In this document: positions 23,541 to 32,242 of the stretch, in pieces | Numbering within the stretch: position 1 is the stretch's first letter | How the letters are laid out: each line of letters starts with the position of its first letter | Assembly: GCA_016219175.1 (NCBI GenBank) | Contig: JACRCD010000003.1 | Location: 1-52,453, forward strand | Direction: 5' to 3' | Origin: Deltaproteobacteria bacterium | Lineage (GTDB): Bacteria > Desulfobacterota > Desulfobulbia > Desulfobulbales > SURF-16 | Length of the DNA stretch: 52,453 nucleotides | The notes under the pieces: generated by a model | Seen by the model: only the letters and a program-made list of their open reading frames with translations | What the model was told of the DNA's origin: nothing | Databases searched by the model: none | Made by a program: the position numbers and the translations under genes

Positions 23541-24202
23541 GGCGTCAGACCCCCATCTTTAAGGGTAAAGGTTTTTTGGGTAAAGCTGGCGATGTCCAGG
23601 TCATGGGTGATGATCAGAAATGTGGTGTCCAGGGTCTCGTGCAGCTTGCGGAAAAGGGCCATGATGTCCTGGGCCGTGCTTGAGTCCAGGTTGCCGGTGG
23701 GTTCATCGGCCAGGACCAGGCCGGGCCGGTTGACCAGACTGCGGGCGATGGCCACCCGCTGTTTTTCACCGCCGCTCAGGTTGTCGACTTTTTCAGCCAG
23801 TTTGACTGTCAAGCCCACATGTCCGGCAAAATCCCTGATCCGTTTTTCCTTTTCGGCTGAGGGGATGTCCCGGCGGGGGTAGATGCCCAGCATGATGTTG
23901 TCATGGACGGTAAGTGAAGGGAGCAGCTTGAAATCCTGAAAGATAAAGCCGATATGTTGCAGACGGAACGCGGCCAGTTTTTCTTCATCAAGATCGCTGA
24001 TGTTGCTGCCGCCAAAAAACACCTGGCCGGAGTCGGGCCTGACCAGACCGGCCATAACGGCCAGCAGGGTGCTTTTGCCCGCCCCGGATTTACCCATGAT
24101 GCTGACCATCTCCCGTTCCCGTATTTCGAGACTGATATCAGTCAGGATCTGTTGGTTCCGGTATGATTTACTGACGTTGCGTAATTCCAGCATACTGTTC
24201 AT
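23537..24202 (-). CDS. ABC transporter ATP-binding protein, LolD/MacB type
   Basis: The 221-residue ATPase has Walker A GKSGAGKST, Q-loop GFIFQDFKLLPSLT, the signature NLSGGEKQRVAIARSL, Walker B GLVLADEPTGNLD and the switch His in LIITHD. This is the LolD/FtsE/MacB subgroup that pairs with FtsX-type permeases. GGAG precedes the ATG at 24202. It is the first gene of the four-gene exporter operon, with an FNR-type palindrome and a well-placed -10 hexamer upstream. Confidence 0.92.
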   Translation of the reverse strand: MNSMLELRNVSKSYRNQQILTDISLEIREREMVSIMGKSGAGKSTLLAVMAGLVRPDSGQVFFGGSNISDLDEEKLAAFRLQHIGFIFQDFKLLPSLTVHDNIMLGIYPRRDIPSAEKEKRIRDFAGHVGLTVKLAEKVDNLSGGEKQRVAIARSLVNRPGLVLADEPTGNLDSSTAQDIMALFRKLHETLDTTFLIITHDLDIASFTQKTFTLKDGGLTP

Positions 24203-24324
24203 TGTCTCCGGTCATGCCCTGCTGTTTTCTGTTTTTACCCGTTTGTCGCATGGTGGTTTGCCTGCCGCAATCCCCCGCGGGCAGAAAAGATAAGGCGTGA
24301 CAAAATTATTATCTATTTTTAGCA

Positions 24325-24368
24325 ATACTATCCGGATTTAGAGATAATTCATATGATTCCAATCATAT
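24325..24368 (-). promoter_or_regulatory. FNR-type palindrome and -10 box of the ABC operon
   Basis: ATATGATT-CC-AATCATAT (24351-24368) is a perfect 8-bp dyad containing TGAT-N4-ATCA, the core of FNR/DNR-type sites (consensus TTGAT-N4-ATCAA). On the minus strand a TAGTAT hexamer (24325-24330) lies with its centre exactly 32 bp from the dyad centre, which is the geometry of a class II FNR promoter (site at -41.5). A Crp/Fnr family gene lies just upstream. Confidence 0.6.
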
Positions 24369-24405
24369 CGAGGCGGGTTTTTCATCTTTTTATTTTTCGC
24401 GGCCA

Positions 24406-25002
24406 TCAATGGTGGATTTTAATGATGGAGGCATTCCTGTTGATCTTTCCTTCGCTCTCAAGATTAGCCAGGGTCCGGTACAGGGTTTCGTGGGCCATGG
24501 CAAGCTTAAGGGCCATGGCCTTGAGGGAGCCGGCGGGAATGCTCATCTCCATGGTGACGGGGTCGGCCTGCAGCAGGAGATAGTGCAGAACCCGGTCACG
24601 GGCGGAACGAATGGAGCGGACTTCCAGGAGGGCGCGCAGGCTTCTGACCTGGCGGGCAAAAAGGGCGATGCAGGTCAGACTTTTCTCCGGGTGTTCCCGC
24701 AGCATGGCAAGGATTTTGCCTTTGTCATAACAGGCCACGATTGATGGCAATACGGCCTCGGCATCGCAATGATAGATCTCCGAAAAGAGGGAGGCTTCCG
24801 CCAGGCTGTCGCCGGGCCGGGCCGTGTGCATGACAACGGCGTTCCCCTCCAAGGTGTAGCGGACCAGCCGCACGCCACCTGCAAGCACGGTGTAGAGAGA
24901 GCTGGAGGGATCTCCCTGCCTGAACAGGAACTCCCCTTGGCCCAGTGATTTGGCGGATGTTCTGGCCGGGGCAAATAACTCGCCGAAGGAAATGTTTTGC
25001 AT
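24406..25002 (-). CDS. Crp/Fnr family transcriptional regulator
   Basis: The 198-residue protein has an N-terminal cyclic-nucleotide-binding-like beta barrel (FLFRQGDPSSSLYTVLAGGVRLVR, RPGDSLAEASLF), a dimer helix and a C-terminal winged helix whose recognition helix reads MAHETLYRTLANLE. The E-x-x-x-R pair that contacts TGA in CRP/FNR is kept, while the FNR Ser before the Arg is Tyr. The N-terminal four-Cys iron-sulfur set of FNR is absent, so it is closer to DNR/CooA-like or stress-sensing branches; the ligand is unknown. The ABC operon 37 bp downstream with its FNR-like dyad is the obvious target. Confidence 0.87.
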   Translation of the reverse strand: MQNISFGELFAPARTSAKSLGQGEFLFRQGDPSSSLYTVLAGGVRLVRYTLEGNAVVMHTARPGDSLAEASLFSEIYHCDAEAVLPSIVACYDKGKILAMLREHPEKSLTCIALFARQVRSLRALLEVRSIRSARDRVLHYLLLQADPVTMEMSIPAGSLKAMALKLAMAHETLYRTLANLESEGKINRNASIIKIHH

Positions 25003-25160
25003 GGAGGTTCCTTATCGCGGGCATGGCCCGCTCCTGTCCCGGCGCTAATGATCCCCTGTGTCCGGCTGGGAATCATATCAAGAAAGAGCAGGTCAAACGG
25101 GCAGAAATACACGGCAGGGGAGCGGAGTTTTTCGAGCCGCCGTAATACCTGGCCCGGGTT

Positions 25161-25556
25161 TTACCGCTTGTAGCCCGAGTCTTCCGCCCATTCCTTGCTG
25201 GCCTCGTACTCGGCAAAAACCGGTTCCCGGTTTGCTTTTGCCACCAGCCCGCAGTAGGTGGCGATCTCGGGATGCTTTTGGCCCAGGGCGGCCAGTTCCT
25301 TTTTCTGGTCCGGATTCAATTTTTTGTAATCCTGGAGTTTTTCGCAGAAATAAACAAAAATCAGGGCCGGACCAATAAAGAGGGCCAGTCCCGCGGTTTC
25401 CAGGTTTTTGCTGCTTGCTGCGTCGGCGAAGAGCACATAGACAATCAGCAGCATCCCGCAGAACACCAGGGAGAGAAGCGCGGCGGAGATCCGCAGATAT
25501 TTGCCCCGGTCCTGAAAGATATCAGCCGGCGGCTCATGGGTAATGTCGATTTTCAT
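25161..25556 (-). CDS. Two-helix membrane protein of unknown function
   Basis: The 131-residue protein has two predicted membrane helices (ISAALLSLVFCGMLLIVYVLF and AGLALFIGPALIFVYF) joined by a short loop. Its C-terminal soluble tail, about 65 residues long, includes YKKLNPDQKKELAALGQ and a single Cys in EIATYCGLVAK. No family was recognised. It is isolated between the Crp/Fnr gene and pabBC, with 150-bp gaps on each side, so its operon membership is uncertain. The ATG at 25556 has no strong ribosome-binding site. Confidence 0.65.
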   Translation of the reverse strand: MKIDITHEPPADIFQDRGKYLRISAALLSLVFCGMLLIVYVLFADAASSKNLETAGLALFIGPALIFVYFCEKLQDYKKLNPDQKKELAALGQKHPEIATYCGLVAKANREPVFAEYEASKEWAEDSGYKR

Positions 25557-25708
25557 ATTGTCCTGGCGATTTGTTATGGAGAATGTGCAGCGGGTATTTT
25601 CTACCGTTCTACCGCTTCAGCGTATCCCGGTCAAACAAAAAGGGAGCGAACATGCCTTTGGCCAGGAACAAGTTTCAAATGCGTGCGCCACAAAGGCCGT
25701 TGCGCGCC

Positions 25709-27607
25709 CTACCGGCTGACCTGAATCATGCCCCGCACCGAATTCGCCAGATAGATAGCATCGGCCGCATCAAGATCCGCGGGGAAAAGAATTTTTTCCC
25801 GCACCACCCTCTCCGCGCAGGCCATGAAATGCGCCCTGAAAACGCCGGGAAGAAGTCCGCAGGCAAGCGGCGGGGTGTAAAACGTCTCTTCTTTTTTTAT
25901 GAAAACGGTGGTGATGGCCCCCTCGGTCACTTCTCCTCTTTCGTTTTGAAAAAGCACCTCATAAAATCCCGCGTCCACCGCCTTTTGCCGTTCCCTTTCA
26001 TACAGCTCGCGCCTGGTTGTCTTGTGAAAGAGAAAGACATTGCTTGAATCGGTTCTGGCGGCGGAGAAGGTGACCCGCGGCAGCGGGCCGGGGTGGCCGG
26101 AAGCCGGGGGGCAGGGGGCAGCGCAGGGCGAGACGTTTAGTGTGACTGCGCCGTTTTCGGCCAGGAGCAGTCTGACCCGCTGGCTTTGTCCGTTGCCGGG
26201 CCAGGAGCGCTCCAGGGTGCTCAGCTTTTCTCTGATTATTTTTTCGTCAAAAAGGAATTGAAAGTAGGCGGCTGAATCGGCTAACCGCTTGAGATGTTCC
26301 GCCAGGAGAAAGTACCCTGTCCGCGCCTGCCAGAGGATGGTCTCAATCAGCTGAAAGTCCTGTTTGGGCCGGGTGAGGAAATGCGCCTTGAGCCGGCATT
26401 CCCGCCATTCGTTTTCCCATTGTGAATCGTGCACAATACCCGAGCCGATGCCCATCTCGCCCTTATCATGATCAAGGACAACGGTCCTGATGGGCACATT
26501 GAACATGGCATCCCCGTCAGGGGCAAGATAGCCGATGGCCCCGGTATACACCCCCCTCGGCTCATGCTCAAGCTCCCGGATAATTTCCATGGTGCGTATT
26601 TTCGGAGCCCCGGTGACGGAGCCGCAGGGAAAAAGGGCCTTGAAGAGATCCATGAGCGGCAGGCCGGCAGGGAGTTCAGCGCTGATGGTGGAGGTCATCT
26701 GGTGCAGGGTCTCAAAGGTCTCCACCTCGAAAAGGGAGGTGGTCCGCACTGTTCCCGGTTTAGCCAGCCTGCCCAGATCATTTCTGAGCAGATCGACGAT
26801 CATGACGTTTTCGCTGCGGTTCTTGCTGTCGTTTTGCAGGAATTGCCGGTTTTGTTCATCCTCGCCGGTTGTCCTGCCCCTGGGCATTGTCCCCTTCATG
26901 GGGCGGACCGTGCAGGTGGTCCCTGTTTTGCGGAAAAAAAGCTCCGGGGAGAAAGAAAGAATCCGGCGCGGGCCGTTCTGGATGTAGGCGCCATAGGCAA
27001 CACTCTGATTTTTCCGCAGGGCCCGGTAGAGGGCGAGAGGTGAGCCCTTGAAATCAAAAAGAAGTTTCAAGGTGTAGTTGACCTGGTAGGTATCTCCGGC
27101 GGCTATATATGATTTTATTGAGTCAATTGCCTGTTGGTATTCGTTTTCCCCGATGCTGAGGCGCAGATTGGTGATTGCGTGGGACGCGTCCCTCTCCTCG
27201 CTTGCCGGCCCGGCCGGCAGGTTTAAGGGGCCGGAAGCATCCGCGCCTGCGGCAAGGTCCAGGTGTTCCACCACCAGCGGGGCATGGAAAACACCAAGAT
27301 CGGCCAGGGGCTCATCCTGAAGAGGAAGTTTGTCCATAAGCACCGGTTCAAGCAGATAGCCGAATTCATAAGCGAGCCAACCGGCCAGAAAATAGCCCTG
27401 ATCAAGCCATGATTGCACCTCCCGCAGAAAATCACGGGCTCCGCGCCGGCCGGTCAAGGCGAGATGGGTTACCGGCTTGCTGAAGAGCAGGGTGCGATGA
27501 TTTTCCCCGGTGATCCTGGTTGTTTCAAGCAGGACGAAATCATCCTGCTCAAGACTGGAAATCAGCCTGGCAAGTCGGGCATCCTGGAGGGGGAAGGGGT
27601 GTTTCAT
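25709..27607 (-). CDS. pabB: Aminodeoxychorismate synthase I / aminodeoxychorismate lyase fusion (PabBC)
   Basis: The 632-residue fusion has a PabB chorismate-binding domain (about residues 1-390) with FSPELFFRK, RPMKGTMPRG, PCGSVTGAPKIRTMEIIRELE and GSGIVHDSQWENEWRE. The C-terminal PabC-type PLP lyase (about 395-632) has ETILWQARTGYFLLAEHL at its start, FLFHKTTRRELYER and EVTEGAITTVFI. Together they convert chorismate plus ammonia to p-aminobenzoate for folate synthesis; a PabA glutaminase must be elsewhere. The order and size match known PabBC fusions. It seems monocistronic. Confidence 0.92.
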   Translation of the reverse strand: MKHPFPLQDARLARLISSLEQDDFVLLETTRITGENHRTLLFSKPVTHLALTGRRGARDFLREVQSWLDQGYFLAGWLAYEFGYLLEPVLMDKLPLQDEPLADLGVFHAPLVVEHLDLAAGADASGPLNLPAGPASEERDASHAITNLRLSIGENEYQQAIDSIKSYIAAGDTYQVNYTLKLLFDFKGSPLALYRALRKNQSVAYGAYIQNGPRRILSFSPELFFRKTGTTCTVRPMKGTMPRGRTTGEDEQNRQFLQNDSKNRSENVMIVDLLRNDLGRLAKPGTVRTTSLFEVETFETLHQMTSTISAELPAGLPLMDLFKALFPCGSVTGAPKIRTMEIIRELEHEPRGVYTGAIGYLAPDGDAMFNVPIRTVVLDHDKGEMGIGSGIVHDSQWENEWRECRLKAHFLTRPKQDFQLIETILWQARTGYFLLAEHLKRLADSAAYFQFLFDEKIIREKLSTLERSWPGNGQSQRVRLLLAENGAVTLNVSPCAAPCPPASGHPGPLPRVTFSAARTDSSNVFLFHKTTRRELYERERQKAVDAGFYEVLFQNERGEVTEGAITTVFIKKEETFYTPPLACGLLPGVFRAHFMACAERVVREKILFPADLDAADAIYLANSVRGMIQVSR

Positions 27608-27913
27608 GGTGACCGTGCGGCAGTATTGTTAAGTTTTCTGGACAGATGGTGAATAAAATTTTCCCAAGGTGCTTTCTATACCCATGAGCCGGAAAAAAAT
27701 CAAATTGCTTCTCAAAAAAAAGGCAAGGCCAAAAAAGATTTCCATCCGCTTTATGTCCCTAAAAACTTGCCATATCAAGAGGAATATTTTATAAGTAACA
27801 GTTTGTAACTAAAACTTTTTTCAGTTGAAAAACAGGTGAAGCGTCCCTGGATAATACTGTTGCCGTAGACAATAACAGATTCGGGTTGAGAGTGTTTAAG
27901 GAGGAAGTGAAAT
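27608..27913. other. Intergenic gap between divergent pabBC and CBS-ACT genes
   Basis: AT-rich, no gene. It holds the promoter of the CBS-ACT gene (27767-27795) and a GTAAC direct repeat (27795-27799 and 27805-27809) just after the -10 hexamer. Confidence 0.5.
27767..27795 (+). promoter_or_regulatory. Sigma70-type promoter of CBS-ACT gene
   Basis: TTGCCA (27767-27772) and TATAAG (27790-27795) are separated by exactly 17 bp; each matches consensus at 5 of 6 positions. The leader to the ATG at 27914 is about 110 nt. Confidence 0.65.
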
Positions 27914-28600
27914 ATGCTGATTCGTGATTGGATGGCAAAAGATGTCCTGACCGTTGATGAAAATACATCGCTTATGCGGGCTACCCGCGTTATGAAGGAA
28001 AATTCAATACGACGCCTGCCTGTCGTCTCCCACGGAAAACTGATCGGAATTATAACGGATCGCGATGTCAAGGATGCCTCGCCTTCCAAGACCACCTCAC
28101 TCGATGTGCATGAGCTGTATTACCTGCTCTCGGAAATGAAGGTAAAGGACGTCATGACGCCGAACCCGATCGTCATTCACGGCAATGATTCCCTGGAAAA
28201 GGCCGCTGTCATCATGCTCGACTGCAAAATATCCGGCGTGCCGGTCATTGATTCCTCCGGATACCTGATCGGCGTGCTCAGTGAGACGGACGTGCTGCGC
28301 GGATTCATCCACAGCACGGGTATCAAGGATGGCGCCATGCAGTACGTTTTCGATCTGGTCGATGAACCGGGTTCGGTAACCAGGGTGGTGAAGGTGCTGC
28401 GCGAATATGAAGCCAGGGTCATCAGTGTGCTGACCTCCTTTGAAGATGCCGCGGATGGCATGAAGCGGGTGGCGATCCGCGTCATGGTGAAGGACGATAG
28501 CGCCATGGATAAGCTTTCCCAGGCCTTGAAGGAAAATTTTACCGTTATTTTCCAGGGCAGGGATGAATTGAAGGATCTGCCGCAGCGTAAAACCGTTTAA
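27914..28600 (+). CDS. CBS-domain pair with C-terminal ACT domain (AcuB-like)
   Basis: The 228-residue cytoplasmic protein has two CBS motifs (IRDWMAKDVLTVDENTSLM...GIITDRDVKD and VKDVMTPNPIVIHGNDSLE...GVLSETDVLRGF, residues 1-137) followed by an ACT-like domain (FDLVDEPGSVTRVVKVLREY, about 143-215). CBS pairs bind adenosyl nucleotides and ACT domains bind amino acids, so it is probably a small-molecule sensor; similar proteins are annotated AcuB, without proof of acetoin function. GGAGGAAG precedes the ATG. It is transcribed alone from its own promoter. Confidence 0.87.
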   Translation: MLIRDWMAKDVLTVDENTSLMRATRVMKENSIRRLPVVSHGKLIGIITDRDVKDASPSKTTSLDVHELYYLLSEMKVKDVMTPNPIVIHGNDSLEKAAVIMLDCKISGVPVIDSSGYLIGVLSETDVLRGFIHSTGIKDGAMQYVFDLVDEPGSVTRVVKVLREYEARVISVLTSFEDAADGMKRVAIRVMVKDDSAMDKLSQALKENFTVIFQGRDELKDLPQRKTV

Positions 28601-28663
28601 CAGCCGGGGTGTTTGGGCTGGATAGTGAGGGCACGGGCTTTTGCAGTCGCCATGCCTTTATTT

Positions 28664-30679
28664 TTATGGAGCAGCAAGCTCTTCCGGATGTTCCTGATTT
28701 TCAGTCAGGGGCATCCGGTCTTTGCGGAAGGCCGTCCAGGTAGCCCTGTCCCAGTTGTCAGGGTCAAATTTCCCGTTCTCCTGATCCATGGGCAGAAAAA
28801 CAATCCCCTCGGGCACGGGGAAGCTTTCTTTCTTCTGTGAAGTTTTTTTCATGAAATCAAGCCAGATCGGGGCGCACGCCTGCCCGCCCGTTTCATTATT
28901 GCCCAGCGATAGTTTCTTGTCAAAACCCATCCAGACCCCGCAGACCACCTCCGGGGTGTAGCCGATGAACCAGGCGTCATGGTATTTGTCCGTGGTGCCG
29001 GTTTTGCCCGCGGTTTCCTGGGGCAGCCCGCCTGCTTTCTTGCCTGTTCCTTCTTCTATGACCCCCTGCATGATATTGGTCATCTGGTAGGCGGTGGGCT
29101 CATCAAGCACGCGCACGCTGTTTTCTTGCCATGTTTCCAGCACTTTCCCGTTGCGGTCCGTTATTTTTGTTATGAAAACAGGGGTTGCCCTTTTGCCGAG
29201 GTTGGCAAAGGTGGTATAGGCCCCGGTGAGTTCGAGCAGGGTGACCTCGGAGGAACCCAGGGCCAGGGAGAGATTCTTGTCAAGTTGCGAACTGATCCCC
29301 ATATCATGGGCAAGCCGTCTCACCGGTTCCAGCCCGATTTGCTGGAGAATCTTGACGGTGACAATGTTTTTGGAATGAATGAGGGCGGATTTCAGGGTTG
29401 TCGGGCCGGAATATTCATCACGGTAATTCTGGGGCTGCCAGACCGTGCCGGGAGTTGCCCCGGGCAGGAAAAGCGGTTCATCAATGAAAATTGAGGCGGG
29501 GGTGAAGGTCTCCTTGATAGCGGCGGCATAAATAATGGGTTTAAAGGCAGAGCCCGGCTGTCTTTTGGCCTGGGTCGCCCTGTTGAACTGACTTCTGTTG
29601 AAATCGGTCCCGCCCACCAGGGCGAGAACCTTGCCGGTCTGCGCCTCCATGGCGATAAGTGCGGCCTGGGGCAGCCCCGCCGGCTTTTTAGCGCCCCGCA
29701 CCACCCATTTGGCCACACCGCGGCCCACAGCGGCAGTCGCTGCTTTCTGGAGCTTCTGGTCAAGGGTTGTGTCTATGGTTAGTCCTCCGGAGGTGAGCGC
29801 CTTGGCGCCATACTGGGACTGAATGTAATTTCTGACATACTGAACAAAGTATTTCGAGTCATCGTCCGCCTCCAGGGGGGCGCCCCACAAGAGCGGCAGG
29901 GCGTACGCCTTTCTGGCCATGGTCGCGGTAATATACCCCTCATCCGCCATCCTGTTTAAAACATAGGCCTGTCTTTTTTTGGTCAGGTCAAAATGTTTAA
30001 AAGGGGAGTAGCGGCTTGGCGCCTGGGGAAGGCCTGCCAGGATGGCGATTTCCGCCAGATTGAGCTCTGTTGCTTTTTTGCCGAAATAGATGCGGGCCGC
30101 CGCATCAACGCCATAGGCCCCTTCCCCGAAATAGATCTGGTTGAGATAGATATACAGGATTTCTTGTTTGCTGAGAAACTTGTCAATACGGTAGGCGAGA
30201 ATGGCCTCCTTTATTTTTCTGCTGTATGTTTTTTCAGGTGAAAGCAGGAGAGAGCGGGCCACCTGCTGGGTGATGGTGCTCCCCCCCTGGCCGCGCGCTC
30301 CCGTGCGGAGGTTGTGCAGCAGAGCCCGGAAGGTTGACCAGGCGTCCACTCCGGCATGTTCGAAAAAACGGGCGTCTTCCGCCGCGACAAAGGCCAGGGG
30401 CAGATCCTTCGGCATTTTGTCCAGGGGGACCACAAACCTGTTCTCGAGAAAGACCGCGTCAACCTGTTTGCCCTTAGCGTCCAGGATAACCGTGGTGGCC
30501 GGCGGATCATAGCTTGCCAGTGAACTGATATCCGGAATGTTTAATGTCAGGAAAAGGAAAAGGACAACGGCAATGCCTATGGTCAGGGCAAAAGAGATGA
30601 AGAGAAGATAGAGAGCGAGATGGATATGGTTGAGTGTCCACGCTCCGCGTCCGCTGTCTGAGGTGTTTTCCGCCGCCAT
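28664..30679 (-). CDS. mrcA: Penicillin-binding protein 1A (bifunctional transglycosylase/transpeptidase)
   Basis: The 671-residue class A PBP has a single N-terminal membrane anchor (about residues 18-42). The GT51 glycosyltransferase domain carries AAEDARFFEHAGVD with the catalytic Glu, then GGSTITQQVARSL and KEAILAYRIDKFLSKQEIL. The transpeptidase domain carries the serine motif RQPGSAFKPI, the SKN triad in LIHSKNIVTV and KTGTT. It makes and cross-links peptidoglycan in the periplasm. Length is shorter than the E. coli enzyme, as in many PBP1A homologues lacking the OB insert. No strong ribosome-binding site precedes the ATG. Confidence 0.92.
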   Translation of the reverse strand: MAAENTSDSGRGAWTLNHIHLALYLLFISFALTIGIAVVLFLFLTLNIPDISSLASYDPPATTVILDAKGKQVDAVFLENRFVVPLDKMPKDLPLAFVAAEDARFFEHAGVDAWSTFRALLHNLRTGARGQGGSTITQQVARSLLLSPEKTYSRKIKEAILAYRIDKFLSKQEILYIYLNQIYFGEGAYGVDAAARIYFGKKATELNLAEIAILAGLPQAPSRYSPFKHFDLTKKRQAYVLNRMADEGYITATMARKAYALPLLWGAPLEADDDSKYFVQYVRNYIQSQYGAKALTSGGLTIDTTLDQKLQKAATAAVGRGVAKWVVRGAKKPAGLPQAALIAMEAQTGKVLALVGGTDFNRSQFNRATQAKRQPGSAFKPIIYAAAIKETFTPASIFIDEPLFLPGATPGTVWQPQNYRDEYSGPTTLKSALIHSKNIVTVKILQQIGLEPVRRLAHDMGISSQLDKNLSLALGSSEVTLLELTGAYTTFANLGKRATPVFITKITDRNGKVLETWQENSVRVLDEPTAYQMTNIMQGVIEEGTGKKAGGLPQETAGKTGTTDKYHDAWFIGYTPEVVCGVWMGFDKKLSLGNNETGGQACAPIWLDFMKKTSQKKESFPVPEGIVFLPMDQENGKFDPDNWDRATWTAFRKDRMPLTENQEHPEELAAP

Positions 30680-30723
30680 AGACTCAAGGAAAAGAAAGGG
30701 TAGAGGTGTGCATGTTCATAATA

Positions 30724-30756
30724 AAAAAAGGCCGCTCATCAGAGCAGCCTTTTTAT
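30724..30756 (-). terminator. Intrinsic terminator of cytochrome c3 gene
   Basis: AAAAAGGC-GCTC pairs with GAGC-GCCTTTTT around a 4-nt loop with one internal mismatch. On the minus strand the stem ends in a long T-run, 30 bases after the cytochrome c3 stop. Confidence 0.7.
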
Positions 30757-30786
30757 ACCGTCAGCTATGCTACAGAGTAAAGATCT

Positions 30787-31179
30787 TTATTTGTGGCACT
30801 CCGGACATTTGGTGGGGCCTTTACCGCCTTTCTGATGACAACCTTTACAGTTGGTGTGGGCCGCATCTTTAAAGGTGGCTGCTTCTTTCGGCATGCCAGC
30901 TGCTTTATTGTGGCAGCTTTCGCATTTTTCGATTTTCATGCCGTCGGTGTAGGCGGCCTGTTTGCCGTCAGCGCCTTTGCCGTGATGGCATTCGCCACAG
31001 GCAAGACCTGCATCCTGATGTTTTTTATGCGGGAAGGTTGCGGGTTTGGGCTTGTCGGACTTGTCAACCGTTGACTGCAGGGTTAATGTCTCGGGTCCTT
31101 TGTCAGCTGCTGAACTAAATGCTGCAAAGCCGGCAAGGAAGGCAAAAGCTGTCGCGCAAACAATAATTTTTTTAACCAT
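30787..31179 (-). CDS. Tetrahaem cytochrome c3 family protein
   Basis: The 130-residue precursor has a signal peptide (VKKIIVCATAFAFLAGFAA, cut near SSA) and four CXXCH sites (CGECH, CESCH, CKGCH, CPECH), with extra His residues such as FPHKKHQDAG that serve as distal ligands in class III cytochromes. Small size and four haems fit the periplasmic cytochrome c3 family that shuttles electrons between hydrogenases or formate dehydrogenases and transmembrane complexes in sulfate reducers. The start at ATG 31179 follows AAGGGG; the ATG at 31230 adds a non-signal leader. It lies downstream of the System II assembly genes. Confidence 0.88.
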   Translation of the reverse strand: MVKKIIVCATAFAFLAGFAAFSSAADKGPETLTLQSTVDKSDKPKPATFPHKKHQDAGLACGECHHGKGADGKQAAYTDGMKIEKCESCHNKAAGMPKEAATFKDAAHTNCKGCHQKGGKGPTKCPECHK

Positions 31180-31328
31180 GTCTCTTTTTCCCCTTTGTTT
31201 TAAATTTTTACTCAACCTCGTACAACACAACTAAAAAAATAAACAGAATCTTTTTACGGCGTCTCTATGCATTTGTCAAGAGTGGAATGGATCAAAATGA
31301 AACAAAAAATGATCGTCCATTCATTTTT

Positions 31329-32174
31329 TTAATTGCTGCCGTAGCTGTGCAGGCCGGATAGGAGAAAATTCACCCCGAAATAGGTGAAGACCACCGACAG
31401 GAAACCGATAATGGCCAGCCAGGCGATGCGCTTACCCTGCCAGCCGCGGGTAAAACGGGCATGTAGGGTGCCGGCGTATATGAACCAGGTGATCAGCGAC
31501 CAGGTTTCCTTCGGGTCCCAGCTCCAGTAAGTTCCCCAGGCGGAATTCGCCCAGATGGCCCCGGTGATGATGCCGGCGCTGAGCCAGAGAAAACCGAAAA
31601 TCATGGTTTTGTGAATGATGTCATCAATAACGGGAAGAGCGGGCAGGGTGCTGATCAGTCCGGTGTCGGCTTTTTCGGTGGCGGAGTTTTTCAGCAGATA
31701 CATGAACCCCAGGCCGCAGGCCACGGCAAAGGCCGCATAGCCGATAAAGCAGGTGATAACATGGGCAATAAGCCAGTTGCTTTGCAGGGCCGGGATAAGA
31801 GGGGCGATCTCCTGGTTGATTCCCTTGCCGAATGAGGCGTAGGCCATGCTGATAAAGGCGAAGGGGATGGCAAAGGCGCCAATGAGCCTGTTGTTGAATT
31901 TCAGTTCAAGAATCAGGTAGAAAATCACAATGGACCAGGAAAAGAAAACCAGGGACTCATACATATTGGACAGCGGGGCATGGCCATGGCCCATCTGGTA
32001 TGATTCATACCATCTGAGACCTATGCCGGCCGTCTGGGCCAGAAAGGTGAGCAAGGTGACCAGGGAGGCGGTAACCCCTGTTTTTTCCGTCTTGAAAATA
32101 AGGGTGGCAATATACAGGGCCGAGGCCAAAAGATAGCCGATGGTGCTGATTCCTAACAGTTGCGAGCTTGTCAT
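31329..32174 (-). CDS. ccsA: Cytochrome c biogenesis protein CcsA (ResC type)
   Basis: The 281-residue protein has eight or so membrane helices and the tryptophan-rich haem-handling WWD motif WGTYWSWDPKETWSLITW near the C-terminus. Conserved His residues in GHAPLSNMYES and in LHARFTRGW are potential haem ligands. With ResB it forms the System II haem exporter and cytochrome c synthase that attaches haem to CXXCH. GAGAGGA precedes the ATG. It lies 68 bp downstream of resB and serves the many multihaem cytochromes in the window. Naming differs between organisms (ccsA, ccsB, resC). Confidence 0.92.
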   Translation of the reverse strand: MTSSQLLGISTIGYLLASALYIATLIFKTEKTGVTASLVTLLTFLAQTAGIGLRWYESYQMGHGHAPLSNMYESLVFFSWSIVIFYLILELKFNNRLIGAFAIPFAFISMAYASFGKGINQEIAPLIPALQSNWLIAHVITCFIGYAAFAVACGLGFMYLLKNSATEKADTGLISTLPALPVIDDIIHKTMIFGFLWLSAGIITGAIWANSAWGTYWSWDPKETWSLITWFIYAGTLHARFTRGWQGKRIAWLAIIGFLSVVFTYFGVNFLLSGLHSYGSN

Positions 32175-32242
32175 TATCTATCCTCTCATAATCGAACAGT
32201 GGTGAAAGAGTGCTTGCTTACAGTATACCTGATAATGTCTCA

